11,371 nt of DNA from DATGMB01 sp035293845 (lineage in GTDB: Bacteria; Acidobacteriota; Terriglobia; Bryobacterales; Bryobacteraceae), in the NCBI GenBank assembly GCA_035293845.1, contig DATGMB010000014.1, forward strand, positions 1-11,371, given 5' to 3'. Positions 5,893 to 11,371 of the stretch are shown piece by piece; within the stretch, counting starts at the first letter, position 1, and each line of letters begins with the position of its first letter. The translations under genes were made by a program, and so were the position numbers. The notes beneath the pieces were generated by a model that saw only the letters and a list, made by a program, of their open reading frames with translations, did no database searches and had not been told where the DNA came from.

Positions 5893-8361
5893 ATGTTCGC
5901 ACGCTTCGCCTCGGCCGCCACCCTCGCACTATTCGCTCTCTCGGCACTGGCTCAGCAGCCCGGCCCGGCCCTTTCCGTCGATGCCGCCGCCGGCCGCCAC
6001 GCCATTTCGCCCGATATCTACGGCATCAATTTCTACTGGGACCTCACCAACGCGACCGCCGCCACGGCCGCGGCCGCCAACACCATCGGCGCTACCGCGC
6101 GGCGCTGGGGCGGCAACAACATGAGCACCTATCACTGGCAGCTCGACGTCGACGACCTCGACAGCGACTGGTTCTACGAAGTCCTCCCCAACACCAGCGT
6201 CAACGCGTCCAAACTCCCGGACGGCTCCACGTTCAACCAGTTCGCCGATCAGGCGCGCATCAGCGGCGGCAAGATCATTGGTACAATCCCCATCCTCGGC
6301 TGGCTGCCCAAGACCCGCGGCGAGGCTTGCAGCTTCGACATCCGCAAATACGGCAGCCAGTGCAAGGTCGATCCCTACGCGCAATACCACCCCGATAAGT
6401 GCGGCGACGGCATCGTCTACGACACTGCCTGCGGCGATCCCAATGTGGCCGACGGAAAGCTGCCGGCGCATCCGGTCTATATCAAGAACGATCCCACGGA
6501 CGTCTACTCCCAGACCGATGAAACGCTGCAGGCCGCCTGGGTCCGCTATGCCGTCTCGCGCTACGGCAAATCCTCGCAGGGCGGCGTTGCGATCTGGAGT
6601 CTGGACAACGAGCCGATCTGGTGGGATAACACGCACCGCGATATTCATCCCAACCCGTACACCTACGACGAACTGCTCGCCCTCGACACGCGCTACGCCG
6701 CGGCCATCAAGCAGGCCGACCCCACCGCGCTCGTCTCCGGCCCCGTGGGCGATAACTGGGCTTCGCTGTTCTACTCCAAAGCGGACATCGTCGCCGGCCA
6801 GGCCAAAGGCAACTGGTGGTCGAACCCGGTCGACCGCAACGCGCACGGCGGCATCCCGCTGCTCTCCTGGTATCTGCAGCAGATGCAGGCTTACGAGCAG
6901 CAGCACGGCGTGCGCCTGCTCGACTATCTCGACCAGCACGCGTATCTCGCGCCCGGCAACGTCGCTTTCTCGCCGGCCGGCAGCGCCACGACGCAGGCCC
7001 TGCGCCTCGATTCCACCCGCGTTTTCTGGGACCCCACTTACATCGTTACCGGCGACTACTGGATCAGGGACACCGCCAACAACGGCGCGCCGATCGCCCC
7101 GATGTTCATCCGGCGGCTGCAGGCGATCGTGGCGCAGAACTACCCCGGCACGAAGATCGCTCTGACCGAATACAACTGGGGCGCGCTCGACAATATCAAC
7201 GGCGCGCTCGCCCAGGCCGATATCCTCGGCATTTTCGGCCGCGAAGGCCTCGATGCCGCCACGCTCTGGGGCCCGCCCAAACCCACAGACCCCGGCGCTT
7301 TCGCCTTCCGCATTTACCGCAACTACGATGGCATCGGCGGCGCTTTCGGCGAAACCGCCGTGCAGGCATCGAGCGACGATCAGGGCAAACTCGCGATTTA
7401 CGCCGCCGCGCGCAGCGACCGCAACCTCACGCTGGTAGTGATCAACAAGACCGGTGGAGACCTCGCCAGCATCGTGAGCCTCGCGAACTTCGACGCGGCA
7501 TCATCCGCGCAGGTCTGGCAGTACGGCCCGGCGAATCTCAGCGCGATCGTGCGGCAGGCCGATGCGCCGGTAGCCAACGGCGGCATCAACGCCGTATTCC
7601 CGGCGAATTCCATCACCCTGCTGGTCGTCCCGCCGGCTACGCTGCCGGTCGAAAAGCCGGTAATCAGCGCCGTCACCAGCGCGGCCTCTTACGGGAACGC
7701 CATCGCTCCTGGCCAGATGATCGTGGTCTGGGGCAGCCATCTCGGCCCGCAGCAGGCCGCCCCGCTGCAGACGGATGGCAACGGCATGGTGACGGCTTCC
7801 GCTGGCGGCGTCCGCATCCTGTTCAACGGCGTCCCTGCGCCCATCGTGTATGCGGGCGCGCAGCAGTGCTCCGCGGTCGTGCCCTACTTCGGCGCGATCG
7901 GCGCGACGACCAATGTTCAAGTGGAATACCAGGGCGTGCGCTCCGATCCCTTCCCGCTGACGGTTTCGCCGACCGCCCCCGGCCTGTTCACCGCGGATGC
8001 GAGCGGCAGCGGCCAGGGCGCGATCCTCAACCAGGACGGCAGCCTGAACTCGGCGTCGAACCCCGCGGCCGCGGGCTCGGTGGTGGTTCTCTGGGGAACC
8101 GGCGAAGGCGTGACCGATCCGCCGGGTGTGGATGGCCGCCCCGCCGTCGACGTGCTGCCCAAGCCGCTGGCGCCGGTATCGGTGACGGTGGGCGGCGTCG
8201 CCGCGACCGTTCAGTACGCGGGTGCCGCGCCGGGCATGATGCCCGGCATCTTCCAGATCAATGCGCAGCTCGGCGCCGGCACGCCTTCAGGCGCACAGCC
8301 GGTCGTGATCAAAGTGGGAAACGCGAGCAGTCAGAACGGCGCCACCGTCGCGGTCCGGTAG
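5893..8361 (+). CDS. secreted GH44 endoglucanase/xyloglucanase with Solibacter-type C-terminal domain
   Basis: An 822-aa exported enzyme that should cut beta-1,4-glucan backbones (cellulose, xyloglucan or related glucans) outside the cell. Signal peptide at 1-20 (LALFALSALA, then QQ). The GH44 catalytic region spans about 25-580: an early RRWGGNNMSTYHWQ motif, the acid/base Glu240 in WSLDNEP, the nucleophile Glu426 in TEYNWG, and a closing beta-sandwich (LTLVVINKTGGD to NSITLLVVP). Four cysteines at 146, 157, 170 and 180 in one insertion could form two disulfides. Residues about 589-822 form a second module (ISAVTSAASYGNAIAPGQ to the end) that I recognise as the Solibacter C-terminal domain, TIGR03437 type, with two related halves; its role is unknown. 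The ATG at 5893 is chosen for the signal peptide; an ATG at 5818 behind a GGAAGG sequence would add 25 residues. The open frame upstream of that is antisense to the PEP-CTERM gene. The gene ends at a strong terminator. Confidence 0.9.
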   Translation: MFARFASAATLALFALSALAQQPGPALSVDAAAGRHAISPDIYGINFYWDLTNATAATAAAANTIGATARRWGGNNMSTYHWQLDVDDLDSDWFYEVLPNTSVNASKLPDGSTFNQFADQARISGGKIIGTIPILGWLPKTRGEACSFDIRKYGSQCKVDPYAQYHPDKCGDGIVYDTACGDPNVADGKLPAHPVYIKNDPTDVYSQTDETLQAAWVRYAVSRYGKSSQGGVAIWSLDNEPIWWDNTHRDIHPNPYTYDELLALDTRYAAAIKQADPTALVSGPVGDNWASLFYSKADIVAGQAKGNWWSNPVDRNAHGGIPLLSWYLQQMQAYEQQHGVRLLDYLDQHAYLAPGNVAFSPAGSATTQALRLDSTRVFWDPTYIVTGDYWIRDTANNGAPIAPMFIRRLQAIVAQNYPGTKIALTEYNWGALDNINGALAQADILGIFGREGLDAATLWGPPKPTDPGAFAFRIYRNYDGIGGAFGETAVQASSDDQGKLAIYAAARSDRNLTLVVINKTGGDLASIVSLANFDAASSAQVWQYGPANLSAIVRQADAPVANGGINAVFPANSITLLVVPPATLPVEKPVISAVTSAASYGNAIAPGQMIVVWGSHLGPQQAAPLQTDGNGMVTASAGGVRILFNGVPAPIVYAGAQQCSAVVPYFGAIGATTNVQVEYQGVRSDPFPLTVSPTAPGLFTADASGSGQGAILNQDGSLNSASNPAAAGSVVVLWGTGEGVTDPPGVDGRPAVDVLPKPLAPVSVTVGGVAATVQYAGAAPGMMPGIFQINAQLGAGTPSGAQPVVIKVGNASSQNGATVAVR

Positions 8362-8365
8362 CGCG

Positions 8366-8455
8366 ATCGCTTACGGAAAACCGCCGAAGCTCGGCGGTTT
8401 TCAGGCCGGGAAATCAATCACTTACGCACCAAAACCGCCGATTCTCGGCGGTTTT
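8366..8455. repeat. imperfect tandem duplication of a terminator unit
   Basis: Two copies of a unit (8366-8401 and 8417-8455) begin ATCGCTTACG and ATCACTTACG and end in hairpins with identical 11-bp arms and different 3-base loops. The copies are offset by 51 bp at their left end and 54 bp at the hairpin because of a 3-base length difference. Each contains TTA, a TAA on the minus strand; the right copy's TTA (8422-8424) is the stop codon of the thioredoxin gene. Confidence 0.75.
8377..8401. terminator. bidirectional hairpin terminator, copy 1
   Basis: Stem AAAACCGCCGA / TCGGCGGTTTT, 11 bp with loop AGC, starts 16 bp after the GH44 stop. It has T runs of four on the plus strand and on the minus strand. 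It lies beyond the thioredoxin stop codon, so it is the first minus-strand hairpin that leaves that reading frame whole. Confidence 0.75.
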
Positions 8456-9012
8456 TCGTTTTTGGCAGGCCCGGTTCCCTGTCGTTGCCGGTCGGGCAGA
8501 TGCGTCACCAACGGATCGGGCGGCGGACCCTCCCGCTTCCCCGTCAGCCACTCGATCCGCTCGCGGACTTCATCCTCGCGAGCCTGCCCGAGAATACGCG
8601 CCACGATCCGCCCTTCCGCATCCAGGAACGCGGTTGCGGGAATGGCATCCCCCAGCTTCAGCCGGTCGAGATCGTCCGCGCTCGCGCCGTACCACACCGG
8701 GAATCCGACGCCGTGCGCCCGCGCGAACTCCGCCACCTTCGGCTGGTTGCGCGTCTCGTCGAGCGATGCTCCTACGAATGCCACGCCGCGCGGCGCGTAC
8801 TCCTTTTCGAGCGCCACCAGCATCGGCAGCTCGTCTTTGCAAGGTCCGCACCACGTGGCCCAGAAGTTCAGCACCACCGGCTTGCCGCGCAGCTCGCGCA
8901 GCCGCACCTTCTGCCCCGCGGCATCGCGCAGGGTAAGATCGGCCTTCATCGCCTCCGCGCTGAGCAGCACGGCAACCGCCAGCGCGCTGGCGAGCGCCGT
9001 CGTGCGGCGCAT
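8422..9012 (-). CDS. TlpA/ResA-like exported thioredoxin-fold protein
   Basis: A 196-aa periplasmic thiol-disulfide protein. It has a signal peptide (about 1-21, LASALAVAVLLSAEA), an AhpC/TSA-type entry (LTLRDAAGQKVRLRELRGK), the active site NFWATWCGPCKDE with Cys55 and Cys58, the ASLDE segment typical of TlpA/ResA, and the cis-proline loop AIPATAF with Pro125. Family members reduce cytochrome c apoproteins or copper-site and other exported cysteines; the partner here is unknown. Its ATG overlaps the stop of the barrel gene (TGATG), with GGGGAG eight bases upstream, so the two are translated together. The thioredoxin fold ends near residue 160. The last roughly 35 residues are a charged, Pro- and Gln-containing tail whose final part is encoded by a terminator hairpin and is probably not under functional selection. 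A far upstream extension of the open frame is only antiparallel coding overlap with the barrel gene. Confidence 0.88.
   Translation of the reverse strand: MRRTTALASALAVAVLLSAEAMKADLTLRDAAGQKVRLRELRGKPVVLNFWATWCGPCKDELPMLVALEKEYAPRGVAFVGASLDETRNQPKVAEFARAHGVGFPVWYGASADDLDRLKLGDAIPATAFLDAEGRIVARILGQAREDEVRERIEWLTGKREGPPPDPLVTHLPDRQRQGTGPAKNEKPPRIGGFGA
8431..8463. terminator. hairpin terminator, copy 2, strong on the plus strand, inside the thioredoxin gene
   Basis: The same 11-bp stem with loop TTC, followed on the plus strand by TTTTTCGTTTTT, a good rho-independent terminator for the GH44 transcript. On the minus strand it has only four T and lies within coding sequence, specifying residues KPPRIGGF of the thioredoxin tail. 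Confidence 0.75.
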
Positions 9013-10088
9013 CAGTTGTTCTCCCCGTGGTGACCCTTGCCCGGCATGCGATACGTGTAGCTCACCAGCCAGACGTAATCCGCGAAGGCGGCATCGCCGT
9101 GCGTGCCGAGCATGATATCCGGAACGCTGCGGGTACGGTCGCGATACACCGCCTTGCCGACGCTCGCCTGCAGCATGCTGCCCTTGAACGAGTAGATGAT
9201 GCCCGGCTCCGCGGAGATCGCGAAGCCCGGCCGCCGGAAGCCGAGATCGTTGCCGATCAGGTTGCGCGCCGGCACGCCCTCCATTCGCGGGCCGAACGTC
9301 ACCGTCAGCCCTTTGATCCGGTGCACGGGGTGCGCCACGCCCGCCTGGAGCAGGTACTGGTCCTGGATCGCGTTGTAGGCCGTGAGCGGCTGTGAAAGCG
9401 CGGTGGCGCTGCGCAGCACGTTGTTGTAGCCGCCCTGCGTCGCGAGATAGCTGCCGGTGGTGTACGCGGTGATATCGTGCCCCATGGCGCGGAAGGCCTG
9501 CCACTGGAACACCATCCCCCATCCGCCGCTGCCCGGCTGAATCGAGTAATCGTCCGTGATGACGGTGGGCGTGGTGGCTGTGGGCGAGGTGAGGACGTTA
9601 TTCTGCACGTTGTCCTTGCCGGTCGGCGCCTGCATCCCGAACCCGATGCTGATATTCCCGCGCTTGGCGCTCTGCGGATTCCACAGCCATCCCTGCGCCA
9701 CCACCGTCATATCGCCGATCCCGGAAGACGTCTGGGTGTAGTACGAATTGTTGGAACGACGGCTGGCGAACAGCATCGGCAGCGTCACCGTCACGCTGAA
9801 GCGGGGCGTGATCTGGCGGGTGAGGTTGAAGTCCTCCAGGTTGATCTTGTTCATCACCTCCGTGCCCTGCTGGACGCGGTAGGTCTGCTCGACATCCCCG
9901 ACGAAGTGCTTATAGGAAAACTGGTGCCGGTAGCCGATGCTGAATTCCCAATCGCCGGGGTCGAGATACCCGCCCTGGCTTTCCGGCGACATATCCATGG
10001 TGCTCGACCGCGCTACGATGCACCCCTGCCCGTGCGCCAGCGCCGCACCCCAAATGCATAGACAAACCCCTGCCAGTAGCTTTCGCAT
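9012..10088 (-). CDS. predicted outer-membrane beta-barrel protein, unknown function
   Basis: A 358-aa exported protein. The signal peptide is MRKLLAGVCLCIWGAALAHG. The mature part alternates polar and aromatic residues in many short strands separated by Gly/Asn/Ser turns (GDWEFSIGYRHQFSYKHFVGD, FSVTVTLPML, NISIGFGMQAPTGKDN, GLTVTFGPRMEGVPARN, YVWLVSYTYRM), as in transporter-like barrels of the Phenol_MetA_deg type; the assignment is by pattern only. The tail GKGHHGENN does not end in the usual aromatic residue. The mature chain holds one cysteine (Cys23), so it is unlikely to be a disulfide substrate of the downstream thioredoxin. It is first in a two-gene operon with that thioredoxin. ATG at 10088 is preferred because AGGGGG lies six to seven bases upstream and a signal peptide follows; a TTG at 10109 adds seven residues. 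Confidence 0.75.
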   Translation of the reverse strand: MRKLLAGVCLCIWGAALAHGQGCIVARSSTMDMSPESQGGYLDPGDWEFSIGYRHQFSYKHFVGDVEQTYRVQQGTEVMNKINLEDFNLTRQITPRFSVTVTLPMLFASRRSNNSYYTQTSSGIGDMTVVAQGWLWNPQSAKRGNISIGFGMQAPTGKDNVQNNVLTSPTATTPTVITDDYSIQPGSGGWGMVFQWQAFRAMGHDITAYTTGSYLATQGGYNNVLRSATALSQPLTAYNAIQDQYLLQAGVAHPVHRIKGLTVTFGPRMEGVPARNLIGNDLGFRRPGFAISAEPGIIYSFKGSMLQASVGKAVYRDRTRSVPDIMLGTHGDAAFADYVWLVSYTYRMPGKGHHGENN

Positions 10089-10116
10089 CCCTGCCCCCTC
10101 TCTGGACAATGAAGCG

Positions 10117-10146
10117 ACTATAAGGGGACAGTGCGCTTGCGGTCAA
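10117..10146 (-). promoter_or_regulatory. sigma70-type promoter of the barrel-tlpA operon
   Basis: On the minus strand TTGACC (10146-10141) and TATAGT (10122-10117) are 18 bases apart, each matching the consensus at five of six positions. Transcription would begin near 10110, giving a leader of about 20 bases that contains the AGGGGG ribosome binding site. The -35 box begins only 13 bp after the stop codon of the upstream FG-GAP gene, so the operon can be expressed independently of it. No hairpin terminator is visible in this 71-bp gap. Confidence 0.6.
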
Positions 10147-10159
10147 TAATCGGAATCGA

Positions 10160-11371
10160 TTAGTGCCCGGGGCCGGCCGCGGCGCCTTTGCCCTCGACCA
10201 GCGTCACGTAGCGATCCGCCGGCAGGTCCGTAAACCGCTCCACGCGGCGGCTCGGCAGTGGCCATTTCACCTCGACCCAGTCGGCCTTCGGCGCCGTGCC
10301 GATCCCCAGCACCTCACGCGGATCGTGCGCGGAGAGATAGCTGCCGCCGCCGTTTTTTACGCGCGACCGCGTCACGCCCCCCGCCGACCACGTGATCTTC
10401 GCGCCCACCGCGTCGCGGTTGCATTTGACGCCCTGCAGCTTCACCCCGACCCAGTGGTTGCCTTGGCCCGCATTGTTGTGCAGCAGCAGCGGAGCGCCGC
10501 CGTTGTTGCCCACGAGCACATCCACGCGCCCGTCGTTGTCGTAATCGCCAATGGCGAGGCCGCGCGCCGGAAACGACCGCGTGAAGACCGGCCCCGCGTC
10601 CGCGCTCACGTTGCGCAACTGCCCGCCTTCGTTGTGGAACAGGAGCAGCGGCTCCTTGTATTTCACCTGCTGCGAGTAGTTGTCGATCATATCGTCGGGA
10701 TGGCCATTCGCGAGGAACAGATCGAGCTGTCCGTCGTTGTCGTAATCGAAGAAGCGCAGCCCCCAGCCGCTCAGCAGCCGGGTCGCCTGCGCCACCTGGT
10801 TCTTGAAGGCGACGTCGCGGAACGTCTCGTTCTTCATGTTCTTGTAGAGCGAGAACATCTCCTGGTCGACATTGGCGACGAACAGATCCTGCCAGCCATC
10901 GCCATCGAAATCCGCCGCGTCGACCCCCATCCCGGAGCGCGCCCGGCCGTCCGAGCTGAACCCCACTTCGGCCGCCAGCGCGATCTCCTCCCATCGCGTT
11001 TTCCCGGAGGCATCCGGCCCGCGGTTCATGTAGAGGTAGTTCTGCACGGTGTCGTTCGCTACGAACAGGTCCATGCGCCCGTCGTTGTTGACGTCCACCG
11101 CCACCACGCCGAGACCCTTGCCGAGCGCCTTCTCGATATCGGTGCCGCGCCCGACTTCGGTGAAGGTGCCGTCGCCGTTGTTATGGAAGAGCAGGCTCGG
11201 AGTGCCGCGAAACACGCGCGGGATGCAATAAAAGTGCTTGCCCAGCTTGTTATCGCCGCAGGAGAAATGGCTGCTGGTGCCGTAATCGACGAAGCTGCAC
11301 ACGAACAGGTCGAGCCGCCCGTCGTTATCGAAATCGAACCACGCCGCGCTGGTCGTCCAGTGGTTCTCGAA
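10160..11371 (-). CDS. FG-GAP/VCBS-repeat protein with C-terminal ASPIC/UnbV domain (CRTAC1-like), N-terminus beyond window
   Basis: The last 403 residues of a larger protein; the frame is open to the right edge and the family usually exceeds 500 aa. Seen (numbering from the edge): five Ca-binding-type DxDxDG repeats of a beta-propeller, at FDFDNDGRLDLF (12), VDVNNDGRMDLF (92), ADFDGDGWQDLF (153), FDYDNDGQLDLF (208) and GDYDNDGRVDVL (275); a CGDNK...FYCIP cysteine pair; the phrase HNNGDGTFTEV; then the UnbV domain (about 306-395: HWVGVKLQGVKCNRDAVGAKI, GGGSYLSAHDPREVLGIG, VEVKWPLPSRRVERF). Proteins of this kind are exported and probably bind ligands or other proteins through the propeller; the exact role is not known. 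It is the nearest gene upstream of the barrel-tlpA operon on the same strand but is separated from it by a promoter. A GTG at 11302 is internal, not the start. Confidence 0.9.
   Translation of the reverse strand, partial: FENHWTTSAAWFDFDNDGRLDLFVCSFVDYGTSSHFSCGDNKLGKHFYCIPRVFRGTPSLLFHNNGDGTFTEVGRGTDIEKALGKGLGVVAVDVNNDGRMDLFVANDTVQNYLYMNRGPDASGKTRWEEIALAAEVGFSSDGRARSGMGVDAADFDGDGWQDLFVANVDQEMFSLYKNMKNETFRDVAFKNQVAQATRLLSGWGLRFFDYDNDGQLDLFLANGHPDDMIDNYSQQVKYKEPLLLFHNEGGQLRNVSADAGPVFTRSFPARGLAIGDYDNDGRVDVLVGNNGGAPLLLHNNAGQGNHWVGVKLQGVKCNRDAVGAKITWSAGGVTRSRVKNGGGSYLSAHDPREVLGIGTAPKADWVEVKWPLPSRRVERFTDLPADRYVTLVEGKGAAAGPGH

Noticed and set aside
5929..6939. A 336-codon minus-strand open frame inside the GH44 gene.
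   Set aside because: Val/Gly/Ala/Asp-rich antisense shadow in codon register with GH44; no signal, domain or ribosome binding site.
8377..8455. Two identical hairpins 54 bp apart considered as the start of a CRISPR or mobile-element repeat.
   Set aside because: Only two copies, each followed by a T run and placed between convergent genes; this fits transcription terminators.
6816..8936. A 706-codon plus-strand open frame within and beyond the GH44 gene.
   Set aside because: Arg/Pro/Gln-rich translation in the wrong frame of GH44, crossing both terminators and running antisense to the thioredoxin; no domain or start signal.
9012..10088. Lipoprotein reading of the barrel protein because of Cys23 after the signal peptide.
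   Set aside because: The residues before the cysteine (HGQG) do not form a normal lipobox, and the preceding sequence fits ordinary signal-peptidase cleavage.

Overview
The window looks like a chromosomal segment of an acidobacterium, most likely of the Bryobacterales/Solibacterales (Candidatus Solibacter) type. This rests on three things: GC-rich DNA, a very large Oar/TonB-dependent-receptor-like outer membrane protein with an N-terminal carboxypeptidase-regulatory domain, and a secreted enzyme ending in what I recognise as the 'Solibacter C-terminal' domain (TIGR03437 type). A PEP-CTERM surface protein and an FG-GAP/ASPIC-UnbV protein fit the same background. I see no RNA genes, insertion sequences, CRISPR arrays or phage genes.

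Layout, left to right. (1) Minus strand, 1-3242: TonB-dependent-receptor-like protein, cut off at its C-terminal end by the window edge. Its start region is unusual: the ATG with the best ribosome binding site is out of frame. (2) Plus strand, 3384-4745: aldehyde dehydrogenase of the GabD1 succinate-semialdehyde dehydrogenase type, with a -10-like box right in front of its start. (3) Minus strand, 4723-5727: secreted PEP-CTERM protein, overlapping the dehydrogenase tail-to-tail by 23 bp. (4) Plus strand, 5893-8361: secreted GH44 endoglucanase/xyloglucanase with the Solibacter-type C-terminal module. It diverges from the PEP-CTERM gene across a 165-bp region holding an inverted repeat. (5) 8366-8455: a duplicated terminator hairpin, the second copy lying inside the 3' end of the next gene. 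(6) Minus strand, 8422-10088: a two-gene operon, a predicted outer-membrane beta-barrel followed by a TlpA/ResA-like thioredoxin, coupled by a TGATG overlap and driven by a good sigma70-type promoter. (7) Minus strand, 10160 to the right edge: FG-GAP/VCBS-repeat protein with a C-terminal ASPIC/UnbV domain, missing its N-terminus.

Most products are predicted to be exported: receptor, PEP-CTERM protein, cellulase, barrel, periplasmic thioredoxin and probably the FG-GAP protein. The window therefore reads as a cell-envelope and polymer-degradation neighbourhood, with one cytoplasmic metabolic enzyme inserted. The genes do not form one obvious pathway; only the barrel/TlpA pair is a clear operon. 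I do not see a convincing new multi-gene system. The best leads are the out-of-frame start of the receptor gene, the terminator duplication inside the tlpA coding end, the possible leaderless starts of both plus-strand genes, and the uncharacterised barrel/TlpA pair. No gap between genes exceeds 170 bp.
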